A stretch of 35,974 nucleotides of DNA, taken from assembly GCA_016870915.1 (NCBI GenBank), contig VFZY01000042.1:1-35974 (forward strand). The letters run 5' to 3'. Below, in pieces: positions 23,848 through 31,634 of this stretch. The stretch comes from Acidobacteriota bacterium (lineage in GTDB: Bacteria; Acidobacteriota; Terriglobia; Bryobacterales; Bryobacteraceae). The notes under the pieces were generated by a model. That model was not told the origin of the DNA, did no database searches, and saw only the letters and a list, made by a program, of their open reading frames with translations. The position numbers and the translations under genes are program-made. Position 1 is the stretch's first letter, and the number at the start of each line of letters is the position of its first letter.

Positions 23848-26235
23848 TTAGTGATTGTAGATGAATTCCCGGGAGTTCAAAAGGGCCCAGAACACGTCTT
23901 CCAGACCCCGGTGTCCGCGCTTTTCCGCCTGTTCGAGCGCCAGGCGCCGCTCACCGGCATCCGGCGGGCGGGAGACGGTGCGCAGGTAAAGTTCGTCGAT
24001 GACGTCGCCGGCGGGCCGTCCTTTGGCCTTGGCCAGGAACCCTCCGGAATTGGTGATTTTCTTCTGAATGGTGTCGCCGCTGATCAGGTGCAGAGCCTGA
24101 TTGAGCGTGGGCGGCTGCTTCCGTTCGCAGACAATCTGGCGGCTTGGCCGGTCAAACACCTCAAGGAAGTAGGACTCGATTTCGGGCTCAGGCAATTGGG
24201 AGGCTCGGGTTCCCGGATAGAGCGATCTGTATTCTTCCGGCACGCCCGTGGCCTGCGCGATGGAATCCAGCAGTTGCTCCGCCGAAAGGCGCCGCGCGAA
24301 GTAGCGTGAGTAGGCCATGGTGTCGCCTTCACTGCCCGGGGCTGGGGTGCCTGAAAGCTGGTACGCCCGCGAGGCGGTGATCACCCGGATGAGGTGGTGG
24401 AGATCGAAACGGTGAGCGATAAAGTCCTTCGCCAGCGCGTCCAGCAGCGGGGCGTTCGATGGCGGGTTCGTTTCGCGGAAATCGTCCACGGGCTCAACCA
24501 GCCCACGTCCCATGAAGTTGCGCCACATGCGGTTGACGATGGCCCGGGCAAAGAACGGATTCCCGGGCGAGGTCATCCAGTCGGCAAGCAGTTCACGCCG
24601 GTCCGTCTCGTTGCCGGGTGCAAGCACCGGGTCTCCCAGCGGTTTGGGTTGAAAAACCTGCTTGGTGTCGGGATGCGAGAATTGGCGTGCGAAATCGACG
24701 TAGAGCACGCGTTCGTTGTTGCGGGGGCCGGTGCCGTTCTTGTACCTCACCTGGGAGAAGAATGCCGCCATGCCGCTGAAATCGCCCTGGGTCCACTTCT
24801 CCAACGGATGGTTGTGGCAGCGGGCGCATTCGATGCTGATGCCCAGAAAAAGCTGGCTGGTGACGGCAGCCATATCCAATTCCTTTTTCATCAGAGGGTA
24901 GTAGCTGGTGGCAGGAGCGTCGAACATGCCGCCGGATGATGTGAGCAGTTCCCGCGCGAACACGTCATAGGGCATGTTCTTCCGGAAGCTCTCATTCAGC
25001 CACTGGGTGAACGTGTAGGGACCCTTGTTGTAGAGAAGCTGCTTGGTGTTGCTGAGATGGTCCCCCCAGTAGAGTGACCAGAAATCGGCATATTCGGGGC
25101 GCATCAGCAGCTCGTCCACCTTGCGCGCGCGCTTGTCCGGGCGGTTGTCCGCAAGGAACGCACGCACTTCGTCCGCTGCCGGAATCAGGCCCGCGATATC
25201 CAGCGAAGCCCGGCGCAGAAAAGTGGCATCGTCACAAAGCCCGGCGGCGGGAATTTCGAGCTGGCGCAACTTGGCGAACACATGCTGATCGACGAAGTTG
25301 AACCCGGCCACCTGCGGCACGGCTCGACGCTTTGTCACCACGCCAATCTTGGCGGCCGCGGCCAGACCCGGACCCCGCACCACGACAGCCGTTTCGCCGG
25401 CGCGCCCCGCGGTGACCACACCCATGGCATTCACCTTGGCGATGGACTCATCGTTTGACTGGAATTTCACCAGACGGGTGACGTCGCGTTCGCTGCCATC
25501 GGAGAAACGCGCGGTGACAAGCATGCCGCGCTGAGCTTCGGCTCCCACCAGCACGGCGCTTCCGGGCGCGATGCGGAGGGCGGTCATGCGGGGTTCCCTG
25601 GCCGCATCCATCCGGGCGCCTTCGGCAATCCATCGCAGCAGCGTCCGGTAATCGTCGCCATCCGGTGCCAGCAGTTTGCCGCCGCCGTGCTTCACCGCGA
25701 AGGTGGGCTTGCGAAGCAACAGGCTCTGGGCGGGTTCCTTGAGATTGACACGGCGGCCATCGTTCTTCCGGACGATGGCCTCATGATCCAGCGTGGGCTC
25801 GTAGCCAAACAGGGAGAGCTTGAAACCGACCTGTCCGTTCAACGCACCGTGACAACTTCCCCCGTTGCAGCCGTACTTGGTGAGCACCGGAAGAACATCA
25901 CCGTGAAACGTCAGGGGAAGCGCCGCGCCGGCCCACTGCACCAGCGCCGTGGTGGAAGCGGCAAGGCCGTTCCAGGAAGCCGCGATCTCGGCGCCGCCGT
26001 CAGACTGGGCAATAATCGCTCCGTCCGCCACGCTGGCCACCGCCGGCTTCCGGGAGGCAACCGTCGCCTTCTCCGTCACATCCTCAACCCGGCCGTCGCC
26101 AAAGTGCGCCGTGACTCGTAGGGCCTGCCGCGACCCCTTGCCGAACAGAAGCGGGTTCTCCGGCGAAATCTCAATGCGTGCCGGCGCGGCGCCCCAAAGA
26201 GCGCCGGCCAGCAGAAGGCCAGTCCATCTTGTCAT
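23848..26235 (-). CDS. DUF1549/DUF1553 protein with N-terminal Ig-like domain
   Basis: A 795-residue protein with signal peptide (MTRWTGLLLAGALWGAAPA). Residues about 20-100 form a bacterial Ig-like (Big_2) domain (RVTAHFGDGRVEDVTEKATV). A cytochrome-like segment follows with CNGGSCHG (C123, C128, H129), a CX4CH spacing rather than the usual CxxCH but typical of this subfamily. A second Ig-like block sits near 215-300 (VTARFSDGSERDVTRLVKF). DUF1549 covers about 320-490, ending in CARCHNHPLEKWTQGDF, a CxxCH. DUF1553 covers about 550-790 (NPFFARAIVNRMWRNFMGRG, DRPSRQIVCERKQPPTLNQA). Unlike the 1064-residue homologue at 5553-8747 it has no LamG insert. It is 20 bases after the PPC gene and 6 before the DUF1501 gene, within one operon. 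Likely periplasmic or surface; function unknown. Confidence 0.92.
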   Translation of the reverse strand: MTRWTGLLLAGALWGAAPARIEISPENPLLFGKGSRQALRVTAHFGDGRVEDVTEKATVASRKPAVASVADGAIIAQSDGGAEIAASWNGLAASTTALVQWAGAALPLTFHGDVLPVLTKYGCNGGSCHGALNGQVGFKLSLFGYEPTLDHEAIVRKNDGRRVNLKEPAQSLLLRKPTFAVKHGGGKLLAPDGDDYRTLLRWIAEGARMDAAREPRMTALRIAPGSAVLVGAEAQRGMLVTARFSDGSERDVTRLVKFQSNDESIAKVNAMGVVTAGRAGETAVVVRGPGLAAAAKIGVVTKRRAVPQVAGFNFVDQHVFAKLRQLEIPAAGLCDDATFLRRASLDIAGLIPAADEVRAFLADNRPDKRARKVDELLMRPEYADFWSLYWGDHLSNTKQLLYNKGPYTFTQWLNESFRKNMPYDVFARELLTSSGGMFDAPATSYYPLMKKELDMAAVTSQLFLGISIECARCHNHPLEKWTQGDFSGMAAFFSQVRYKNGTGPRNNERVLYVDFARQFSHPDTKQVFQPKPLGDPVLAPGNETDRRELLADWMTSPGNPFFARAIVNRMWRNFMGRGLVEPVDDFRETNPPSNAPLLDALAKDFIAHRFDLHHLIRVITASRAYQLSGTPAPGSEGDTMAYSRYFARRLSAEQLLDSIAQATGVPEEYRSLYPGTRASQLPEPEIESYFLEVFDRPSRQIVCERKQPPTLNQALHLISGDTIQKKITNSGGFLAKAKGRPAGDVIDELYLRTVSRPPDAGERRLALEQAEKRGHRGLEDVFWALLNSREFIYNH

Positions 26236-26255
26236 CGCATCACCCTGTTCATACC

Positions 26256-28292
26256 TCAGTCGACGATCAACCCGATGCGCGGCGCTTCCTGCACCTCGCC
26301 TGTTTCCGTCCGCCCGATCACCAGCACCCTGGCGGCGCGGCCGGGGCTCACATCCGCCGTCGCGCGCAGGCGCAAGATCGCTACCGCCTCGTCCGGCCCC
26401 GCCACCACATCGTCCGCCGAAACGCCCGCCGGCAGCCCTTCGAACCGGAATCGCAGCGGGCTGGTGAAATCCTTGGCGCGTTCGATGTTCACTTTCAGTT
26501 CCGTCTGGCCGCCGCGCACCAGATTCACGGAGTTCAGCGCGGCTTCCAGGGAGAAGCTCGTCGGTTCAACCACCGTCAACTGGGCGCCCGTCAGAACCGC
26601 GTTGGCCGCACCCTCTCCGCCGCCGCCGGCAATGCGAAGCTGCCGCCGGGCAGGAATGCCGCCGCCGCTGACATCAATGGCCGCCGTCAGCCCCGGCGCG
26701 AGCGCCCCGCAGCGCAGAGTCAATTCGGCCTCACCGGCGCCTTCGGCAATCGCCGCTTCGTCCACCGTGATCCCCGCGGGCAGACCCGTCACGCGGATTG
26801 GGATCGGCGCACGATGCCCTTCGCGGCGCGTCGCCGTGACTTTCACCTTGAGAGTTCCATTCGGCTCAATGCGCAGCGAGTCGTTGCCAAGCGCGAGATC
26901 GAACCGCGGGTGGGCGCGCCGGAAGCTGAGTTGGTACGGAAAGTCCTCGCCCGTCACTTTCCACAGGTTGCGTACTTCGAGCGTATAGCCGCCGGGTTCG
27001 GTGAACGTGTGCACCAGCTCGGGATCCTTATTGAACACCACGCCAAAGAAGTTGCCGTCGTCGTTCGCGGCCACCTCGCGGCCCTTCGAGTCGATGACCC
27101 GTAGCGTGAGATCGGCCCTGGTGCCGAATCGCTGCGAACGGCCCTCGAACACCAGAGTTTCCCCCGCTTCGGCCTGGAAGCGGAACCGTTCGGGCCGCCG
27201 GTACACCGCCGTGCCCAGCACTGTTGCGGGCGCCGTGAGCTGGTCCTCCCGGGCGACGGGAGCAGGGTCGATCACCAGCCGGCCCGGATTCGACAGCCCT
27301 TCGGGAGTGACCACGCTGAACTCCACCTCGCCCGGAGCGGCGTCCGCAGCCACGGCAATGCGGGCCAGAGCCGACGTTCCGCGCGCGGAGGTGAGCGTGC
27401 CCTCTATACCCCGCTGCGAGAATCGCAGCGGCAAGCCTGACGCCGTGAACCCCGCTCCGAAAAGCGTCGCCTCCACCTGCGAGCCGGGGCGCAAAGCCAG
27501 CGGCTGCAGGCTCGCGACATGAGGCGAGCGGCGAATATCGAGCTGGTAGGCAAACCCCGGGTCATTGCGCGTGTGCGTGGGCTGAATCACGGCGATGTAT
27601 TCGCCCGTTTCGGCGAAGGTGTGCGCAAAGAATGGATCCCAGACGAAAACGTCCTCGGAATGGTTGAGCTTACGCCCTCGGGCGTCAAGAAGAATCAGAG
27701 CGGCGTCAAGGCCGTTCCCATTGCGGGCCGCGCGCAGGTCGAAGACCAGGGTTTCGCCCCGGGAAGCCTGGAAGCGGAAAAAGTCGAAGTCGCCATCCAC
27801 GGGGAGTTGCCCCTGAATGGTGGCGGGAACCGGCACGGGCTGCGCCCGGTCCAGCGTGGAGTTCGGCTCCGTTTCAGCGACATGGGGAAGCCCGCCGATG
27901 CGGAATAGCAGCACATTCGAGGCGCCGCGCGGCGAAATGACGCGGAAGAAGCGCGGGCCGGGGGGGACTCCTGAGTCAACTCGCAGGCGTAAGCGGAGCG
28001 CACCGTGCGACCCACTGAGGACTTCGCCGGTCACGCCGGGTTCGGTGAAGACAACTCGCGCGGCACGGTCCAGGTACTGGCCCAGAACAGCCGCCTCGAC
28101 GGTCTCGCCGGGACGGGCTCCCTGAGGAAAGACAGCGGAGAGCGCCGGGCCGCGAGCCTGCACCTCCGCCCCCGCCTCCAAGGCGGAGAGCGCCCAGAGG
28201 GAGAATGCCCGGTGAATGATGAGTGTCCGAATGGGTTCAGCATATCCACCCAAGGCGGGCAGCCGCAACCGCCATGGTTCTATTCGCCTCAT
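26256..28292 (-). CDS. Exported PPC-domain (pre-peptidase C-terminal-like) beta-sandwich protein
   Basis: About 678 residues if started at ATG 28292. The start is uncertain: the signal-like stretch AFSLWALSALEAGAEVQA begins some 25 residues later, and no better ATG exists between. The mature part starts near ALSAVFPQGARPGETVEAAV. Two PPC-like domains are evident (AETEPNSTLDRAQPVPVPAT to HTFAETGEYIAVIQP; FRFQAEAGETLVFEGRSQRF to HTFTEPGGYTLEV), separated by an IPT/TIG-like sandwich and followed by further Ig-like regions. No catalytic motif is seen. It is the first gene of the operon leading to DUF1549/DUF1553 and DUF1501, so it may bind substrate or scaffold for them. It shares a 13-bp intergenic region with the divergent SDR gene. 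Confidence 0.78.
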   Translation of the reverse strand: MRRIEPWRLRLPALGGYAEPIRTLIIHRAFSLWALSALEAGAEVQARGPALSAVFPQGARPGETVEAAVLGQYLDRAARVVFTEPGVTGEVLSGSHGALRLRLRVDSGVPPGPRFFRVISPRGASNVLLFRIGGLPHVAETEPNSTLDRAQPVPVPATIQGQLPVDGDFDFFRFQASRGETLVFDLRAARNGNGLDAALILLDARGRKLNHSEDVFVWDPFFAHTFAETGEYIAVIQPTHTRNDPGFAYQLDIRRSPHVASLQPLALRPGSQVEATLFGAGFTASGLPLRFSQRGIEGTLTSARGTSALARIAVAADAAPGEVEFSVVTPEGLSNPGRLVIDPAPVAREDQLTAPATVLGTAVYRRPERFRFQAEAGETLVFEGRSQRFGTRADLTLRVIDSKGREVAANDDGNFFGVVFNKDPELVHTFTEPGGYTLEVRNLWKVTGEDFPYQLSFRRAHPRFDLALGNDSLRIEPNGTLKVKVTATRREGHRAPIPIRVTGLPAGITVDEAAIAEGAGEAELTLRCGALAPGLTAAIDVSGGGIPARRQLRIAGGGGEGAANAVLTGAQLTVVEPTSFSLEAALNSVNLVRGGQTELKVNIERAKDFTSPLRFRFEGLPAGVSADDVVAGPDEAVAILRLRATADVSPGRAARVLVIGRTETGEVQEAPRIGLIVD

Positions 28293-28308
28293 ACTAATAG
28301 GAGGTATG
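28290..28308. promoter_or_regulatory. Compact, dyad-symmetric divergent promoter region
   Basis: The 19 bases from 28290 to 28308 start with CATAC and end with GTATG. Read on +, CATACT (28290-28295) lies 10 bases before ATG 28306; read on -, CATACC (28308-28303) lies 10 bases before ATG 28292. The centre of symmetry is 28299. Each putative -10 box overlaps the start codon of the opposite gene. This depends on the start assumed for the PPC gene. Confidence 0.35.
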
Positions 28309-29082
28309 ACCCCTCCCCTCGAAGGCAAACGCGCGCTGGTCACCGGGGCCAGCAAAGGCGTCGGCAAGGGCATCGCGATCGAGTTGGCCCGCGCGGGCTG
28401 CGACGTGGCCATCAACTACAACAGCGACGCGGAAGGCGCCGCCGAGACCGTGCGCGTGGTGCGCGAAACGGGCCGCCAGGCTACTGCCGTTGGCGGCCAC
28501 GTTGGCCGCGGCGCTGATGTGGAGCGCATGTTCGCGGAAGCCGAAACGGCGCTCGGGCCCATCGACATCCTGGTGAACAACGCCGGTGTGCAGACCTGGA
28601 AGGCCCTGCTGGATCTGACGGAACAGGAATGGGACCGCGTGATGGACACCAACCTCAAAGGCTGCTTCCTGTGCACCAAACGCGCCGCCTCCGCTATGGC
28701 CGCGCGCGGCACAGGGGGCGCCATCATCAACATTGGCTCCGGCTGCAACAAGGTGGCCTTCCCTCATCTGGTGGACTACACAGCTTCGAAGGGCGGAATC
28801 GAGCAGTTCACCAAGGTGGCCGCGGTGGAATTGGGCCGCCATGCCATCCGCGTGAACTGCGTGGCGCCGGGTGCCGTCGAGATCGAGCGGACCAAACTGG
28901 AATCGGGAGACTACGCCAACACCTGGGCCGGGCTCACGCCGCTGGGCCGCGTGGGCTTGCCCGCCGACATTGGACACGCCGTGGTGTTTCTGGCCGGGCC
29001 CCAGGCGGCGTTCATCACCGGACAAACCATCTGGGTGGATGGCGGCCTTTTCGCCAAACCCCACTGGCCCTACGAAACGTGA
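28306..29082 (+). CDS. SDR family NAD(P)-dependent oxidoreductase
   Basis: A 258-residue classical short-chain dehydrogenase/reductase. The cofactor motif TGASKGVG lies at 13-20, NNAG at 91-94, catalytic Asn at about 116 (MDTNLKG), Ser145 (INIGSG), and YTASK with Tyr158 and Lys162. The C-terminal block ITGQTIWVDGGL is the usual 3-oxoacyl-ACP reductase/glucose dehydrogenase-like ending, so the enzyme oxidises or reduces a carbonyl/alcohol with NAD(P). INYNS after beta 2 has no acidic residue, hinting at NADP(H) use. ATG 28306 is preceded by AGGAGGT with only one base between, which is too close for normal ribosome spacing. The stop overlaps the GTG start of the next gene by 4 bases. Confidence 0.9.
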   Translation: MTPPLEGKRALVTGASKGVGKGIAIELARAGCDVAINYNSDAEGAAETVRVVRETGRQATAVGGHVGRGADVERMFAEAETALGPIDILVNNAGVQTWKALLDLTEQEWDRVMDTNLKGCFLCTKRAASAMAARGTGGAIINIGSGCNKVAFPHLVDYTASKGGIEQFTKVAAVELGRHAIRVNCVAPGAVEIERTKLESGDYANTWAGLTPLGRVGLPADIGHAVVFLAGPQAAFITGQTIWVDGGLFAKPHWPYET

Positions 29083-29984
29083 TCGATCTGACGGCCAGAG
29101 AGGAACACCGCGGCCGCCGTCTCGACCAGTTTCTGCAGGACTCTCTGCCACAGTACAGCAGGGCACGCCTGCAGGAATGGATTCGGGGCGGGCGAGTGCG
29201 TGTGGATGGCGAGGCCCGCAAGCCTGCATTCCCGCTGACGCCCGGCGCCGTGATCCGCGTGGATCCGGCGGATCGAGCCCCGCTGGCCGCCGCTCCGGAG
29301 GCCATTCCGCTGGACATCCTTTACGAAGACGAGCACATCGTGGCCGTGAACAAGCCCGCCGGAATGGTGGTGCATGCCGGGGCCGGTGTCGGGTCCGGCA
29401 CCCTCGTGAACGCGGCCCTCCACCGCTTCGGCGAGCTGTCGCAGGGCAGCGAGCAGCTTCGCCCCGGCATCGTGCACCGCCTGGACCGCGATACCAGCGG
29501 TGTGATTCTGATTGCGCGAACGGACCGCGCTCACCGCGCTCTCGCTGAGCAGTTCGCGGCACGCCGGGTGGAGAAGGTCTATGTGGCGCTGGTGGAGCGC
29601 GTTGTCACCCCGGCCGCCGGGCGTATCGACAAGCCAATCGCCCGCGATCCCGTGCACCGCACGCGGATGACCGCACGGCTTGCCACGGGCCGCGCGGCCC
29701 TAACCCAGTACGTCACCTTGGAGCGCTTCCGCCGGCATACTCTTCTGGAAGTTCGGATCGGCACGGGGAGAACCCACCAGATCCGGGTTCACCTTGCCTC
29801 GCTCGGGCATCCCGTGGCCGGGGACCGGCTCTACGGCGGTGCGGCGCACCCAAGCGGCCGGTTCTTCCTGCACGCGCGGTCCATCGCCTTTTCGCCCCCC
29901 GCCGGGGGTGCGCTCCAACGAATCGAGGCTCCACTTCCCCCGGAACTGGAGCAGTGGCTGGCGGATTTGCGATCATCGGAGTAG
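29079..29984 (+). CDS. RluD-type 23S rRNA pseudouridine synthase with S4 domain
   Basis: Encodes 301 residues from GTG 29079, which overlaps the SDR stop (GTGA). An S4 RNA-binding domain lies at about 10-60 (RRLDQFLQDSLPQYSRARLQ, IRGGRVRVDGE). The catalytic core follows, with VNKPAGMVVHAGAG, HRLDRDTSG (133-141; catalytic Asp136) and TGRTHQIRVHLASLGHPVAGD. The domain order fits RluC/RluD rather than the shorter synthase at 11840-12568. It isomerises uridines in large-subunit rRNA; the exact positions cannot be read from the sequence. The GTG start is supported by the S4 domain beginning about ten residues later; the longer open frame upstream is a shadow of the SDR gene. Confidence 0.9.
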   Translation: MIDLTAREEHRGRRLDQFLQDSLPQYSRARLQEWIRGGRVRVDGEARKPAFPLTPGAVIRVDPADRAPLAAAPEAIPLDILYEDEHIVAVNKPAGMVVHAGAGVGSGTLVNAALHRFGELSQGSEQLRPGIVHRLDRDTSGVILIARTDRAHRALAEQFAARRVEKVYVALVERVVTPAAGRIDKPIARDPVHRTRMTARLATGRAALTQYVTLERFRRHTLLEVRIGTGRTHQIRVHLASLGHPVAGDRLYGGAAHPSGRFFLHARSIAFSPPAGGALQRIEAPLPPELEQWLADLRSSE

Positions 29985-29998
29985 GACGCCCGCGCCCC

Positions 29999-30541
29999 AT
30001 GGCAACGGTATTTTTCGACGTCGATACGCAACTCGATTTTCTTTACCCCTCCGGCGCCCTCTATGTGCCCGGTGCCGAGAGCATCGTGCCGGCCGTAGCG
30101 CGACTGAACCAGCATGCCGCTTCGCGGGGAATCCCGCTGATTTCCACCGTCGACGCTCACTCGGAGAACGACCCGGAGTTCCGGTCCTGGCCCCCGCACT
30201 GCGTCACTCACACCCTGGGCCAGCGCAAGCCCGCCGTCACCCTGCCCCCAGCCGATGCGCGCCACCTGGTGATCGAAAAACAGCATGTCGACTGCTTCAC
30301 CAGCCCGGCGCTTGAGCCTGCCTTGGCTAGTCTTGGCGCCACGCATGCCGTGGTCTACGGTGTAGTGACCGAAATCTGTGTGCACAATGCCATCGTTGGG
30401 CTTCAAGCACGCGGGCTCCGCGTGGATGTGGTGGCCGAAGCCGTGCGCCACCTGGCCGAACCCGCCGCCCGCGCCACCCTGGAACGGGTCACCGATCGCG
30501 GCGGGCGCCTTCTTACGACGGCCGAAGCGCTGGCCCTTTGA
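29999..30541 (+). CDS. Nicotinamidase/isochorismatase-family cysteine hydrolase
   Basis: Encodes 180 residues from ATG 29999. Catalytic triad: Asp9 in VDTQLDF, Lys94 in VIEKQHVDCF and Cys127 in GVVTEICVHN. The metal-site pattern DAHSENDPEFRSWPPHCV (Asp52, His54, His67) is the one seen in nicotinamidases, so deamidation of nicotinamide in NAD recycling is the best guess, with other amidases of the family possible. An in-frame ATG at 29954 would add 15 residues overlapping the upstream gene and is less likely. The stop TGA lies inside the ribosome binding site of the following gene. Confidence 0.87.
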   Translation: MATVFFDVDTQLDFLYPSGALYVPGAESIVPAVARLNQHAASRGIPLISTVDAHSENDPEFRSWPPHCVTHTLGQRKPAVTLPPADARHLVIEKQHVDCFTSPALEPALASLGATHAVVYGVVTEICVHNAIVGLQARGLRVDVVAEAVRHLAEPAARATLERVTDRGGRLLTTAEALAL

Positions 30542-30548
30542 GGTAACC

Positions 30549-31622
30549 GTGGAGCCTCGCGCGCGTCAAAGTCTCTTGCGGCGATTTACCCGACTTCTTG
30601 TCCCCATTCTGGCGGTCGCGTCCGCCATGGCACAGCCCCGCATCGGCGCCATCGACTTTTTTGGCGTCCGCGGCGTGGGCGAAGATAAGCTGCGCAAGGC
30701 GCTGGGTGTGCGCGAAGGCGACCCGCTTCCGCCCTCAAAATCTGACCTTGAGGAGAAACTGGAAGAGGTCAAGGGCGTGGTGCGGGCGAACATCGCCGCC
30801 GTGTGCTGCGCGGCGTCCGGCGGACCCATTCTTTACGTGGGCATCGAAGAGCGGCTGGCGCGGCACGCCGACTTTCGCCAGGAACCACCCGGAAACCCAA
30901 TCGAACTTCCCCGGGAGATTCTCGACACGCACGACCGTTTTCTGGAAGCCGTGGCCGAGGCCGCCGAGGCGGGGGATACAACGGAGGACCTTTCCCGTGG
31001 CTATTCGCTGATGCGTTTCCAGGCAGCGCGCGAGCAGCAGCTCAAGTTTCTGGAACTGGCGGCCGCGCACGGAGCCGAGTTGAAGAAAGTGATTCGCGAG
31101 AGTTCAGACTCGCGCCAGCGGGCCATTGCGGCTTTGGTGCTGCCGTACGCTCCGCGGAAGCTGAACGCGCAGGATGACCTGCAGTATGCGCTTCGCGACA
31201 GCGATGACACAGTTCGTACCAATGCGATGCGATCATTGATCGCGGTAGCGGAGCTCGCAAGGCGCGATGTCAGCCTGGGGCTGCGCGTGCAACCGACGTG
31301 GATGATTGAGCTGCTATGGAGCCTGGCTTGGACCGATCGCGACCGGGCGGCACGCAACCTGCTGGACCTGACGGAACACCGCGAACCCACGCTGCTGACG
31401 CAGTTGGTGGAGCGGGCGGCGCAGCCGCTGGCGGACATGGCCCGATGGAAACACCTGCCGCACGCGCTACCGGCGTTCATACTGTTGGGACGGGCGATGA
31501 ACTACAGCGAGGAAGCCATCCATGACCTGTGGAATCGCGGCGAGCGCGAGATTCTGATTCAGGCCGCGGAGAAAAAAGGGAAGCGCGCGCCGGGGCTGCC
31601 GATGCCCAACGTTCGGCCATAA
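30549..31622 (+). CDS. Exported protein with POTRA-like N-terminus and HEAT-like repeats
   Basis: Encodes 357 residues from GTG 30549. This is supported by TGAGGT about 5 bases upstream and by the signal peptide it opens (RRFTRLLVPILAVASAMAQ). After it, IGAIDFFGVRGVGEDKLRKA, LGVREGDPLP and LEEVKGVVRANIAAVCC look like a POTRA domain of the Omp85/FtsQ/ShlB type, with a closing strand ILYVGIEE. From about 150 onward the protein is alpha-helical and shows HEAT-like repeats (ESSDSRQRAIAALVLPYAPR, ALRDSDDTVRTNAMRSLIAV). No barrel follows, so it is not a complete Omp85 protein. I know of no named family with this combination; the role may be protein-protein contact in the periplasm (inference). It ends 12 bases before the convergent GH-like gene. 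Confidence 0.72.
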   Translation: MEPRARQSLLRRFTRLLVPILAVASAMAQPRIGAIDFFGVRGVGEDKLRKALGVREGDPLPPSKSDLEEKLEEVKGVVRANIAAVCCAASGGPILYVGIEERLARHADFRQEPPGNPIELPREILDTHDRFLEAVAEAAEAGDTTEDLSRGYSLMRFQAAREQQLKFLELAAAHGAELKKVIRESSDSRQRAIAALVLPYAPRKLNAQDDLQYALRDSDDTVRTNAMRSLIAVAELARRDVSLGLRVQPTWMIELLWSLAWTDRDRAARNLLDLTEHREPTLLTQLVERAAQPLADMARWKHLPHALPAFILLGRAMNYSEEAIHDLWNRGEREILIQAAEKKGKRAPGLPMPNVRP

Positions 31623-31634
31623 ACGGCGGCCGCC

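Noticed and set aside
28630-29078. Upstream open frame of the RluD-type synthase as an N-terminal extension
   Set aside because: It is the SDR gene read in another frame; the S4 domain begins just after GTG 29079.
31625-31634. GGCGGCCGCC palindrome between convergent genes as a terminator
   Set aside because: Ten bases without a loop or T-run; common by chance at this base composition.
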